A DNA stretch of 64,000 nt. Origin: Denticeps clupeoides. Taxonomy: Eukaryota; Chordata; Actinopteri; Clupeiformes; Denticipitidae. The stretch is taken from contig NW_021629807.1 of assembly GCF_900700375.1 (NCBI RefSeq), positions 1 to 64,000 on the forward strand, written 5' to 3'. Position numbers and translations under genes: made by a program. Positions 28,212 to 39,255 of this stretch are shown here, piece after piece (position 1 is the stretch's first letter; each line of letters begins with the position of its first letter). The notes beneath the pieces were generated by a model. That model ran no database searches. It was given only the letters and a program-made list of their open reading frames with translations, and was not told where the DNA came from.

Positions 28212-28600
28212 CCTTCCTGAAAGTCACTGGTTGGACCCTCAGACATTCCTAAAAATCGGGGTTCGGACCCTTAGACCGTCTTGAAAGTGGAGGGGTTGGA
28301 CCATCAGACCTTCCTGAAAGTCGGTGGGTCAGACACTCACATCTTCCTTAAAGTCTGGGCTCTAGGTCGGACCATCAGATCTTCCTGAAAATTGAGGGTC
28401 GGACCCTCAGACTGTCTTGAAAGTCGGGGCTCAGACCCTCAGACCGTCTTGAAAGTTGGGGGTCAGACCATCTGACCTTCCTGAAAGTAGCTGGTCAGAC
28501 CCTCAGATCTTCCTGAGAGTTGGGGGTTCGGACCACCAGACCTTCCTGAAAGTCGGGGCTCAGACCCTCAGACCACACTGCATGTGGGGGTTGGACCAGC
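28212..28600. repeat. minisatellite, unit about 35 bp, roughly 11 copies
   Basis: Degenerate tandem units of the form 'gaccntcagaccntcntgaaagtcgggggt', for example at 28260, 28300, 28370, 28410, 28440, 28500 and 28540. Located between cmtm8 and cmtm7. Confidence 0.85.
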
Positions 28601-28813
28601 TCATCATGCGGAGAGGCCGGGAAGAGATTATAATATGGGATAACGCTGCCTTTTACAGTGTGAAAGTGTTGTGAAAATGGAAATGACGTGAGAAATGCAT
28701 CACAAGGAAATGTCGCAATCCCGCGTCTCATTTCCTGCCGTTTTTAAACGTGCTCCACGTCGTGTTCCTTAAAGAACCACATTTTCAGAATCCCTGTCTA
28801 ATTCCGTACTGAA

Positions 28814-30155
28814 ATGGCTTCTGTTGTGAACGTGAAGTATCTCCGGTCGGCTCGGGGCTTGCTGAAGGTCGCCCAGCTGGTGAGTACTCTGGACGTTGCT
28901 GTGCCACGTTCGTGGCCTGCTGGCGGTTTGACGCGTCTTCTGCGTGAAGGTGGTCCTCCTGCCCGTGTTCCTCTGCGTTCACACCTCCTGGCACAGGGTG
29001 AGCTACGCCTTCGCCTTCTTCCATGTCACCACGCTGGTGCTCCTGGTCGCCATCCTGCTCTTCCTCATCCTCGCTGCTCTGAAGCTGCCCAGCAGGGTCA
29101 CCTGGGTCAACTGGGACGTGACTGTGAGTGTCCTGCATGAAACTGCGTACATCAGAAGTATAAATGATTATGACTAATAGAACATTCTACGGCAACCATG
29201 GTTTTATTTCTAGCCGAGGTCCTTAAGTACAGATTATTATTAAAGATTATTAAAAGGATGAAAGATGATGGACGTTTATGAGAGTAAGATGGGGATCTCC
29301 AAAATCTTCTCAGAAGACCAGGATTACGACCCCAGTTCGTTCAGCATCGGGTAAAGCAGCAGACGCCTTTGTCTTTCAGGAGTTTGCGTTGGACATTTTG
29401 GGGTTCTTCAGCCTGGTCGCAGTCTCCTGCACCGCCGCCGTGAAGAGCTGCGACGTGCCGCTGCTGATGGGCGCATCCGTGAGTTTGGCCACAAAAACAC
29501 ACACAGACAGACAGAGACACAGACACCGGCGTCATCACGTCCCTCGCCTGGCAGATTTCGGGCATCCTGCTGACCTACCTCCTGGCTGCCAGCGCGTCCT
29601 TGTCCTTCCAGGCCGCCTGGCGTCCCCCGTCCACTCAGACTCCGGGTCAAGTTCAAGGTGAGGAAACGTAGCAACTAGTGATGGAACGGTTAACGGTACG
29701 CTTCATTAAACATCAGCCGCTCATCACGTTTCGACATTTACTATTTAATATGAATTTTGGGGTGTCTGACTTTTCTGATCTAGAACTGTAGGGTGGTAGT
29801 AGCCTAGCGGGTAACACACACTCCTATGAACCAGAAGACCCAGGTTCAAATCCCACTTACTACCATTGTGTCCCTGAGCAAGACACGTAACCCTGAGTGT
29901 CTCCAGGGGGGAACTGTCCCTGTAACTACTGATTGTAAGTCGCTCTGGATAAGAGCGTCTGGTAAATGCTGTAAATTGAGAACTGGAACCTGACTGCTCG
30001 ACGAGGAAACAGGGTCTGACGGTCATTCTAAAAAAATGAAGACTTGATGAAGTCAATCACAGTAGATGTAAAAAAAAAAAAAAAAAAAAAGGAAAACGCT
30101 GTACTGCTGTTATAACGCATAATCCGTCTGCTTCCCTGCAGATGTGAAGACGTGA
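28814..30155 (+). CDS. cmtm7: CKLF-like MARVEL transmembrane protein 7
   Basis: Four-pass MARVEL protein. Mammalian CMTM7 supports B-cell receptor display and EGFR/Rab5 trafficking. Exons: 28814-28879, 28950-29123, 29380-29478, 29555-29657, 30142-30155; 151 residues, continuous frame. 'ARGLLKVAQLVVLLPVFLCV' aligns with human CMTM7 '[20 protein letters not shown]', which separates it from CMTM6 and CMTM8. Later segments 'FFHVTTLVLLVAILLFLIL', 'LDILGFFSLVAVSC' and 'SGILLTYLLAASA' form the other membrane helices. The second exon is 174 nt, the same length as exon 2 of neighbouring cmtm8, fitting tandem origin. The acceptor before 28950 (gcgtgaag) has a weak pyrimidine tract. Confidence 0.82.
29791..29976 (+). 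repeat. SINE family A in cmtm7 intron 4
   Basis: Near full-length plus-strand copy: head 'ggtagtagcctagcgggtaa', B box 'ggttcaaatcc', tail 'ggataagagcgtctggtaaa'. Confidence 0.9.
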
Positions 30156-30247
30156 GGTCAAGTGAAAGGTCACCAGGGTCACGGCGCTGCTCTAATTCAG
30201 CATTACTGCTTGTATCTTCATGAAGAATGCAAGAAATGCAAGACTTG

Positions 30248-30253
30248 AATAAA
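30248..30253 (+). terminator. cmtm7 poly(A) signal
   Basis: AATAAA 93 bases after the cmtm7 stop. Confidence 0.7.
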
Positions 30254-30365
30254 CCTACTTATTATAATTATTATTTCTATGCTACAGCCACACCCACCCA
30301 CCCACTGTAAATATATTGAATCCTACGATTTAGACACGAGAGCCCGGGATTGCAATAAATACACC

Positions 30366-30371
30366 TTTAAT
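30366..30371 (-). terminator. possible dync1li1 poly(A) signal
   Basis: ATTAAA on the minus strand (tttaat on the plus strand). It would give dync1li1 a 3' UTR of about 1.2 kb that ends roughly 100 bases from the cmtm7 transcript end. The 3' UTR would contain CA/TG repeats (30510-30560, 30652-30680). Placement is inferred. Confidence 0.35.
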
Positions 30372-30506
30372 CGCATGTTAACGGACCCGATTCATACAAA
30401 CAGCACTACAGCGTGAGTTTTACTGATGATGATTATGACGACTGTACATCCCCCCTGTTAGCCCAGTTACATTTACAGTTTCTGTACACATCTACCCTCC
30501 TCCTCT

Positions 30507-30538
<32 letters not shown>

Positions 30539-30645
30539 GCACACACACATACACACACAGGCACAAAATAAAAAGAAAGTGTGCGGATAAAGCTGGTGTG
30601 TAGATTGCAGGTTAAACACACCTCATGCTGACAATACTCAACCTG

Positions 30646-30693
<48 letters not shown>

Positions 30694-31395
30694 TTATACA
30701 CAGATCTCAGCAAATTGACACACACACATAAAAGTGACAATAATTCACTTTGGTCCAAAGTGTAACAGAAGAGTAGAGAGAGTGTGTGATGCGCAGCCTT
30801 GATGAAGTAGTGTGTACACACATGTGCATATATGATGAGTGTGATAAGGACACAAACTCAGCAGTCCAACTCGTCTCAGTAAAAGGGCAAATACGCTGGT
30901 TTCTGGAACACTGTTTTTTTTTTTTTTACGGACTCATGTTATGAGCGTCACAATGATTCCATTTGTGGAAAAAAAAAAGAAAAACCTGTACATTAGTGGT
31001 GCTTCAGCCCCGCCCTCCATACAAAATAAATTAACAAGCAAATAAATAAACAGGAAGATCAATACTGCGCACCAACGAGCGGTTCAGTCAGTTATAAATA
31101 CTTTGTGAGGCCACACCCACTGCGTTCAACAAAGACCCGCCCACTTCTACTGCTGACAAAAAAAAACAAAAAAAACACACCCGCCCTCAGACCTGAAGTC
31201 CCCTCTGTCAACCCGACCCAGCAGGGACGAGCCGGTCACCAGAAGCACCAGTCCATGTGAGTGGAGGTTCAGGGTTCTGTTAGGGGGACGGTCCATCCCA
31301 GTGAGACAGGACAGGAAAAGATCCCCCGAACAGAACCCTGAACTGACCACCTGGTCTCCATCCTCTAGACCTCCCCATCAGGCCACCGTGTGTAT

Positions 31396-31426
<31 letters not shown>

Positions 31427-31549
31427 GCAGATCAGCCAACATGCGGCTGATAAGATAAAACACACGCAGGGCTGGAGATGAAGGGGCGGTGGGAGGAAGA
31501 GGCGGGGCGGAGGAGGGGGGGCAGATTCTTTTTCAGTCTCTCCTCGACT

Positions 31550-32694
31550 TCAGGATTGATCATTTTCATTGGGGGGCGTGGTCGAGTTGGCCGAGTCCAG
31601 TTCTGATTTGTTGGAAATGCGATCAAGCTCCGCTTGGACATCAGTCAGTCCCAGTTTAGAACCTGCGGAACCAGAGGGAGGAAATTCTTTCAAATGTTGC
31701 AACGATCAAATCAGGTGAACAGCAGGCTTCACAGCAAGAGTAACCCGAAACCCCAAAATTCAAAAAGCAGACAAACAGGGAAAAAAAACGAGAAAACCAG
31801 GCACTCAAAACACAATCCTAAACATCCACAGAGCCTACAAATATGGAATAATCTGGAAATACAGAACCTACAAAACATGGCATAATCCGGAAAACCACAA
31901 AACCAGGAACCCAAAAACAGCCCAAAATCCACAGAGCCTACAAACACGGAATAATCCAGAAGTTCTGGGAAATTTGCAAATATTGATAGCAGCTCCCTGA
32001 AGTCTGCAAATTGAATCAAATTGTATGACGAGAGAATGCACGGAGACATTAAGGTTTGTATCACACGTTCACATGATGGAACATGAGAGAGCGAGAGATA
32101 GAATGTGTGTATGTGTGGATCACTGCATGATTCCGACTCCAATTTTTTTGGTGCTTCAATTTTGAAGTTTTGGATCATGTCCAGTAAACGCTGCGTGCGT
32201 TCAGGGGAGTCGAGCGAGCGCCAGTGAAGTGGCCACGGAAGCGCGGTAAAAAGCGCGGTATGTTTGGGGGCGTGGTTTCGAACATTCATGCTGTGTAACA
32301 ACATCATTATGATATAATCAATCACATTCTGCACCCAATCCATGCAGAATCGTCCACGTCCGCATTTAAAATTTTAATTTAAAGTGAAGTGATTGTCACA
32401 TGTGATACACAGCAGCTCAACACACGGTGCACACAGTGAAATTTGTCCTCTGCATTTAACCATCACCCTGAGTGAGCAGTGGGCACCATGACAGGCGCCC
32501 GGGGAGCAGTGTGTGGGGACGGTGCTTTGCTCAGTGGCACCTTGGCGGATCGGGATTCGAACCGACAACCTTCTGATTACGGGGCCGCTTCCTTAACCAC
32601 TAGGCCACCACTGCCCCTGCATTGCGGCGCATCAAGTATCAGATTCATTTCAACACCCCCAGTGTGTTGTGTACAGTGTGAGTAGCATACAGTT

Positions 32695-32748
<54 letters not shown>

Positions 32749-35700
32749 GAGCACCTGACTTCCTGACTGTCCCGGGCGTGCTGCTGCCGGTGGCTGGTTG
32801 GCCAGCAGGTGACGGTGACCCCGCCTTCTTGGTCAGGAGGCTATTGAAGAAGTTCGCCAAGACCCCCTCGCTCGTCTGGCCACCTGCGGCAAAGGCGACG
32901 CGCAAATCAGCACACAGACCAACAAACCGACCAATCACAGGCCTGCAGGCCACCAGCACCCAGTCCAACACCCACAGATTCCCGCGCACGTGCAGGGTGA
33001 CTTCAGAAATAAGAGAGACGCACCCCCACCTTCAGAAAGGTCACGTGACGCAGGACACAAGAAGGAGGACAGGAGCGGCGAGGGAGGAGAAGAGGACATG
33101 TCCTCAGGGTTCGGGTCTCATACACACCTTTCATGTTGGGATCGATCTTCTTGGTACCTGATTGGATGGGCATGACGTTGGCGACGTTGGCGGCCGCAGA
33201 GCGGTTGCTGGTTCGAGGGGAGCCGGCGGGGACTCTGTTAGACGGGTCCTGGAAATGAAGAGGGACTTGGTCAGAGCAGGAGGTCTCAGTACGAGGAGGA
33301 GGAGGAAGAAGAGGGGGACTCACCACGGGTCTTCCTGCCGTCACTGGAGGCTGTTTGGCCAGCAGAGTCTGAAACAGGAACACGATTAGAACCTCAGTCG
33401 GGCTCAGGAAGCCACCTTCTGCAGGCTGGACAACCAAACGTACCTGGAGCTTCACGAGGAAGACCTGGTCATCTTCCGCCAAGATCTCCTTCTCGTGCAC
33501 AAACTGGAAGACACAAAGCTGCGTTACTTTCCTGCAGCGGACACCAGATCCTGCCGGCCGGGAGGGGACGGGAAGACGAGGACCTTCCTGACTGGAGGCT
33601 TCACGATGACGTCCTCAAACGGCTCGTCGGCTTTCAGCGTCTGCAGGTTCTCGTGCAGGATGGAGATCTTCTTCTCGTTGTCCCAGCCCGCTGGACTAGA
33701 GGGGGGACACACAGGGACGGAATAGTCACGCGCCTTTTCCTCTGGTGGGAGGACGCTACAAGGCCTGTGATTGGCCGAGGGACCCACATCAGGACGGCGT
33801 CTCTCTCCACCACCTGAGCTGGTGCGCCGAAGGGGAACCCGTACAGGCGGTGCACCAGGTACTTGTAGAGAACGTCCAGGTTCTTGTTCTCCTTGACCGA
33901 CGTGTAGACCAGCGCCGCGCCGTCTGGTGGAGAACCGAGCAGTCAAGGGAAAAAATACAGAACCTACAAACCATGGAATAATCCGGAAAAATCCACAAAA
34001 CCAGGAACCCAAATACAGCCCAAAATCCTCAGATCCCACAAACACGGAATAATCTGGAAATACAGAACCTACAAAACATGGAATAATCAGGAAAAAACAA
34101 CAAAACCAGGAACCCAAATACAGCCCAAAATCCTCAAATCCCACAAACACGGAATAATCTGGAAATACAGAACCTACAAAACATGGAATAATCCGGAAAA
34201 ACCTCAAAACCAGGAACCCAAATACAGCCCAAAATCCTCAGATCCCACAAACACTGAATAATCTGGAAATACAGAACCTACAAAACATGGAATAATCCGG
34301 AAAAATCCACAAAACCAGGAACCCAAATACAGCCCAAAATCCTCAGATCCCACAAACACGGAATAATCTGGAAATACAGAACCTACAAAACATGGAATAA
34401 TCCGGAAAAACCTCAAAACCAGGAACCCAAATACAGCCCAAAATCCTCAGATCCCACAAACACGGAATAATCTGGAAATACAGAACCTACAAAACATGGA
34501 ATAATCCGGAAAAACCTCAAAACCAGGAACCCAAATACAACCCCCCCCCCCAAATAAAAACTGCGAGCACAGCACCGTCGCCATGGCGTCAGGGCACCGT
34601 AAACATGAGCGCCGTGTCGGAGGATACGCTGCAGGCAGAAGCGGCGGATGTGGGACTGGATGAAGTCTAAGTGCTCGTCTCTGTAGTCGTGCTCCTTCTC
34701 CAGGGCGCCGATGGCGTCACACTGAGACAGCAGGGGACAGGCAGGGGACACTCAGTGGCTCCGCCCTGGCTTTCGTGTGTGTGTGTGTGTGTGTTTTATA
34801 CCAGACCTTGGTACAGACCACCACCAGCGGGAAGCCCAGGTTGTGTGTGAGGGTGTTCTCTCCCAGGGGCAGGACCACGCCCTCCTCCTCCTGCTGCTCG
34901 GCGCTCCTGCGCTGCACCGCGGCGTCCGGGTCACCGCTGGGCTCCACGTACTCCTGAAACTGCTTCACCACTGAGGAGAGTTCGGCAAGTTTTACCGCCA
35001 CGCGTGCAACACACACACACACACTCAGGGTTAAGTGTCTTGCTCAAGGACACAATGGTAGTGAGTGGGTTTTGAACCTGGTGGTGGTAGCCTAGTGGGT
35101 AACACACTCGCCTCTGAACCAGAAGACCCAGGTTCAAATCCCACTTACTACCATCGTGTCCCTGAGCAAGACACTTAACCCTGAGTGTCTCCAGGGGGGG
35201 ACTGTCCCTGTAACTACTGATTGGAAGTCGCTCTGGATAAGGGCGTCTGATAAATGCTGTAAATGTAAATGTAAACCTGGGTCTCCTGGTTCACAGGCGA
35301 GTGTGTTACCCCACTAGGCTACTACTTGTTCTCCTTCGTTGTCCCTGGCTGGTGGGACAACTTGCCCTGCTCCATTTGACTAACCGAGACTACCACCACC
35401 TTTACGAAACATTTAAGAAAACCCACTTGTTTAAAAGATATTTCAGACGAGTCCAACACTAACACACACACACACACAAAAAATGTTTTTGTCTAGCACT
35501 TAATTTCCGAGCGTGTTCTTTTTCTGACAAGTTCGGCCTTATCAGGGCTCTAAATTTTGTAACTCAAAATCTATAGAAATCGAACGAGAACTGCTGGCGT
35601 CCTCTTGTAGGTCACTATGGATAAAAGCGTCTGCCAAGTAAAGTAAAGTAAAGTAAAGTAAAGTAAAGTAAAGTAAAGTAAAGTAAAGTACCACCCGGAT

Positions 35701-37194
35701 TATATCACGATGCCATTGCTTGGTAATGTTCTAGTTAAAAAGTAGTGGCGGTAGTAAGATGCGAGTACAGCGCCGCTCCGGGTCGGACCTCGGCCCTCGT
35801 CCACACGGACGTCCGACACGAACGCCGGACGCGTTGTAGCTGCGTTAGATCGACGTTTGCTGTATCGTTGTTGCATAATATCAATCGCGATTTCGCCAGA
35901 AATCTCAGCAAAGTAGACGTTGCGTGCAGCGTTTTTTTACGTTTATTTGATGCTTTGAAAATCGGTCGGTGCTTCGGACGTCCGTGTGAACGAGGCCATG
36001 AAAAAAAACCGCGACGCATCGATAATCGAGCCGCAGTTCACGAGACCGCGTACGTACATCTGTGCTCCAGGTCCCGCAGGGTCTCCGGAGGGAGGCGGAG
36101 CTTGTCGACGCGTTCCCGCAGGACGCCGGCCCACCTGTGCAGCGAGTCGAGCGCCAGCCACGGCCGGGACATGTCCACCACCAGCAGCGCCAGCGAGTCC
36201 GCCACGTTCTCCGCCGCCAGGACGAACTTCTGCAGGCCCTTGTGGTACAGGTCCCCGTCCTGGACCCACACGTTGCAGCGGGTGTGGTCTGCAGGCCAGA
36301 AACACTCAGCGACGCGCAGACAGGACGCGACCCGCCCACCGACCGCGGGGACTCTCTTACCGTCAATGTCGTCGTCGTGGACGCTGAAGTACATGTACTC
36401 CAGGCCACGCCCCCTCACGTACTCCTCCACCCCCTGCAGTTTGGCCACCAGCGTCGTTTTGCCCGAGCCCACCTCACCTGCGGGAGACGTGAGACGTGAA
36501 GTGATTGTCATTGTGATACACAGCAGCACAGCACACGGTGAAATGTGTCCTCTGCATTTAACCATCACCCTTGGTGAGCAGTGTGTGGGGACAGTGGCGC
36601 CTCAGTGGCACCTTGGCGGATCGGGATTCGAACACGGGCCGCTTCCTGAACCGCTAGGCCACCACTGTCCCAACGTCACAGCCACATGCCTCCTATTAAC
36701 ACGAGAACCTCACATGTATGCCCTGATCCATCAGCAGGGACAGGGACAGTCCCCCAGGAGACACCCAGGGGACTCTGCGGTCGCCTGTGTCACCCGCCAG
36801 ACCCCCATCGTCGCACGTGATTAATTTAGAGGAGGGGAAGCGGCTGGACCGGCCGATTAGTGTCCTGCTGACCGGGATTATCGGTCGAGATCGGCCCGGC
36901 GGAGGGGCGCTGCGCGCCGGTACCCACCCAGGACGAGCACGTTCCTCCCGGACGGCAGCTTGGAGCGGGACCGGGTGGACACCTCGCTGAGGATGGAGGA
37001 CCTGCTCGACAGGGGAGAAGGGACGTCAGCGCGACAAGCCGCGGGGGCGCGCACGGCGGAAACGCCGCCCGGCGCGCGGGGACCCACCACAGGTTCTGTC
37101 CGTCGTCCTCGTCCGCGGTCGGTCCCTCCGCCGGCGCGCCGCCGGTCGCGCCCGGGCCGGAGGAGAGGAGCGCGGTCCGCCCAGTCGCCGCCAT
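31550..37194 (-). CDS. dync1li1: cytoplasmic dynein 1 light intermediate chain 1
   Basis: Dynein-1 subunit that docks cargo adaptors to the motor. Minus-strand exons, 5' to 3': 37194-37088, 37001-36928, 36477-36361, 36288-36058, 34970-34807, 34721-34628, 33923-33788, 33695-33584, 33503-33444, 33368-33324, 33248-33128, 32883-32755, 31662-31550; 500 residues, every junction in frame, 13 coding exons. The GTPase-like domain begins at the P-loop 'GEVGSGKT' (about residues 61-68); then '[16 protein letters not shown]', '[10 protein letters not shown]', '[20 protein letters not shown]' and '[10 protein letters not shown]' follow. The C-terminal tail keeps the adaptor-binding helix '[14 protein letters not shown]' and ends '[16 protein letters not shown]'. 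Compared with human DYNC1LI1 (523 residues) the N-terminus and linker are shorter. Start chosen as the only ATG in the GC-rich first exon that opens MAATGRTAL. Confidence 0.93.
31780..31975 (-). repeat. diverged outlier of the dync1li1 105-bp minisatellite
   Basis: About 1.8 copies of the same unit as at 33950-34539 ('ggaataatctggaaatacag', 'aaaaccaggaacccaaa'), but in the last intron of the gene, 2 kb away. Confidence 0.8.
32381..32617 (-). repeat. full-length SINE family B in dync1li1 last intron
   Basis: Runs from tail 'aaagtgaagtgattgtcaca' to head 'ccttaaccactaggccacca'. A good reference copy for the family. A (TG)n microsatellite follows at 32699-32744, just before the splice donor of the penultimate exon (in gene orientation). 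Confidence 0.9.
33950..34539 (-). repeat. minisatellite, 105-bp unit, about 5.6 copies, in a dync1li1 intron
   Basis: The word 'catggaataatc' recurs at 33972, 34077, 34182, 34286, 34391 and 34495, spacing 104-105 bp. Each unit also carries 'aaaccaggaacccaaataca' and 'tcccacaaacacggaataat'. Because 105 is a multiple of three, the sense strand stays open across units ('[20 protein letters not shown]' repeated), but a short-unit artefact is more likely than a protein. It lies in the intron between 33923 and 34628. Confidence 0.95.
35014..35330. repeat. SINE-A inserted inside another SINE-A
   Basis: Outer copy, reverse: 35021-35081 and 35281-35330. Inner copy, forward and full length: 35082-35273. 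The 7-bp target duplication 'aacctgg' lies at 35075-35081 and 35274-35280. In a dync1li1 intron. Confidence 0.92.
35331..35692 (+). mobile_element. L2-type LINE 3' end with (aagta)n tail
   Basis: The segment '[15 protein letters not shown]'-like coding remnant near 35400-35450 (with a frame change) leads to a 3' tail 'tatggataaaagcgtctgcc' and eleven or so copies of aagta at 35636-35690. The tail resembles the SINE-A tail, suggesting that SINE-A borrows the machinery of this LINE group. Confidence 0.65.
36495..36671 (-). repeat. SINE family B in dync1li1 intron 2
   Basis: Reverse copy starting 18 bases upstream (in gene orientation) of the exon whose acceptor is at 36477/36478. Body 'gtcctctgcatttaaccatc' and head 'accgctaggccaccactg' are seen. 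A short SINE-A scrap may follow at 36710-36790. Confidence 0.8.
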
Positions 37195-37340
37195 CTTCGC
37201 AGGATCCGTGTGACAGCCGACGGGGAGCCCGGATGTAGCGCGCAGGCGCGCCGGGGCCGGGGGCGTGGCGACGTCGGGGCGTGGCGACGCCGGGGCGTGG
37301 ACGGGCCAATCAGAGGCGGCGCTCGACGAACACGGAAACA
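36830..37340 (-). promoter_or_regulatory. CpG-island promoter of dync1li1
   Basis: Very CpG-rich DNA spanning exons 1 and 2 and the region just upstream of the ATG at 37194. It ends sharply at about 37345, where AT-rich repeat DNA begins. The purine/pyrimidine-mixed 'gggcgtggc' words (37260-37300) are Sp/KLF-type boxes. Confidence 0.6.
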
Positions 37341-37477
37341 CGCGCTTACAGCGGCATTAACGGCGATTATTATAATCCGGTTTCAAATAAAGTCACAGAG
37401 TCACGAGTTGCGTTTTTTTCAAATCTGAATCTGTTCAGCTGCCAAAAGGCTTCATCCAAATCCACGTCCAGACATTT

Positions 37478-37960
37478 ACATCATTTACATTTAAGGCGTT
37501 TGGCAGACGCCCTTATCCAACGTGTTTTCTTATTTTTCTACAACTCATACAAAATGCAGCAGCACGACTGATCTTCAAACTTCCCAAATTCTCCCACACC
37601 ATCCCTCTGCTACGTCCCCTCCACCGGCTCCCAGTAGCTGCACGCATCAGGTTCAAAATACTGATGCTGGCCTACAAAGCCAAACATGGAGTAGCACCAT
37701 CCTACCTCACAGCCCTTATTACACCTCACACTGCACCTCGTATACTCCGAGCCTCCAGTACTGCTCGCCTGGTCCCTCCATCTCTGAAGGTAAAAGGAAG
37801 ACGCTCATCTAGACTCTTCTCCGTCTTGGACCCTCGGTGGTGGAATGAACTTCCCCTCGAGGTCAGAACAGCTCAGTCACTGAGTACCTTCACACGGCAG
37901 CTCATGACCATTTACGTTGGTAGATTCTCACTGAAGGCATCAAAACTATGAATGAACACG
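37478..37960 (+). mobile_element. SINE-A tail scrap plus L2 LINE reverse-transcriptase C-terminus
   Basis: 37478-37522 is a reverse SINE-A tail ('ggcagacgcccttatccaa'). From 37525 the plus strand encodes 'LLRPLHRLPVAARIRFKIL', 'LAYKAKHGVAPSYLTALI' and 'RWWNELPLEVRTAQSLSTF', the end of L2 ORF2 with one frame change. It lies between the divergent dync1li1 and cpne4 promoters. Confidence 0.85.
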
Positions 37961-38004
37961 TGTGGAGCTACGTACTTAACAAAAAAGGTGAAATTAGTTA
38001 AAAC

Positions 38005-38308
38005 ATGTTTTATATTCTAGTTTCTTTGCTCTGATTACTGCTTTGCTCACTCTTGGCATTCTATCGATGAGCTTCAAGAGGTCGTCACCTGAAATGCTTT
38101 CCCAACAGTCTTGAAGGAGTTCCCAGAGGTGTTTAGCACTTGTTGGGGTCCAGGTCACCCCAAATCTCGATTGGGTTCTTGTCCGGTGACTGTGGAAGCC
38201 AGGTCTCCACTTTTTGTCATAACTCCTACATAAATGGTCATGAAAATAAAGAAAACGCATTGAATGAGAAGGTGTGTCCAGACTTTTGGCCTGTACTGTA
38301 TAATCTCT
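38005..38308 (-). mobile_element. truncated Tc1/mariner-like transposon
   Basis: On the minus strand it starts with the terminal sequence 'tacagtacaggccaaaagtc' at 38308 and then 'tggacacaccttctcattca', the well-known end of a fish Tc1-like element. It then encodes the end of the transposase ('AKHLWELLQDCWESISGDDL', then 'RMPRVSKAVIRAKK'). The middle of the gene is deleted and no second terminal repeat is seen at about 38005. Confidence 0.75.
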
Positions 38309-38399
38309 CTGACTCAATGGCATTTTAACGTAGTAGAAGATAGAGGCCAGCAGGAGGCGCTGTTGCCCCGCCACGGCGGACCGCCGCCCCTCTCCTCCC

Positions 38400-38604
38400 A
38401 GAGGGGGCTGCAAGTCCAGTTAAACTGGGGAGCGCTCCGCCGCGCCGTCCTTACCTCGGAGAGGCTGCTCTGGAGAGGGTCTCTCCACCCTCACCTGCAG
38501 GTTACGCGGACCTGAGTGGGAGCCCCCAGAAGATGCTCGGCTCGCATCTCTAACGCAGAGGAACTTTTTTCTCGCCGCTTCTGGACCCGTTCTCTTTTTT
38601 AGCA
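38400..38604 (+). other. candidate 5' UTR exon of the copine gene
   Basis: GC-rich stretch ending in a strong donor, tttagcag|gtgagttt, at 38604. The next plausible acceptor in the same direction is 39857, directly before the copine start codon. It contains a six-codon upstream ORF (ATG at 38533, stop ending 38553). The exon start is unknown. Support is from splice sites and position only. Confidence 0.4.
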
Positions 38605-39255
38605 GGTGAGTTTTTTGGGGGGTTTATTCGTGCTTTTGGGGAGATGGAGAGTTAAAAAGCCCCAAGAGCTTCACCGCTACGGCGCATTGTATATGAATAT
38701 GTATATTACATATTAATACGCATGATATAATTTCCCCCGGGTGCGCTGGTGAACTCGGCCATCGGGCCCGGGATGAAACCTGATCGAGAAGGTCGCTCCA
38801 GCAGGATGTAACCACGACCCCCATCCTTTTCCAGCGGAAAACCCCCCATGTCAGCAGAGCCCCGCCGGTTCACTTTACCGGATGATATTTCAGGAGTCCG
38901 GCGGGGGGATATTGCGCGCAGCTCAGGCTCGGATCTGGGTCGGATCCCACCGAACCCTGATCGCAACGCAGGTTCGCCGCGCCGCGCGTAACGTTGCGCA
39001 CCGGGCGCCTAAAAAAATACCCCGCACCCACAAACCCGCGTGTGCTGAGCGGTGCGCACCGTTACGCGTTTACATTCACAGCATTTACCAGACGCCCCTT
39101 ATCCAGAGCGACTTACAATCAGTAGTTACAGGGACAGCCTTTACGCGCGGCGCCTAAAAATACCCGGAACCCACAAACCTGTGTGTGATGAGCGAGGTCT
39201 GCATGAATAATTGAGCATCCGCCGTTCAATGGGGGAAAAGTTGCTTTCCAGCCCG

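Noticed and set aside
33524-34416. Open frames in dync1li1 intron repeats ('[20 protein letters not shown]')
   Set aside because: They are the 105-bp minisatellite read in a stop-free frame, without splice support or a start in context. Noted as a repeat instead.
35745-36824. 359-codon plus-strand open frame
   Set aside because: It runs antisense through dync1li1 exons and a SINE-B. The minus-strand exons have conserved protein and splice sites; the plus frame has neither.
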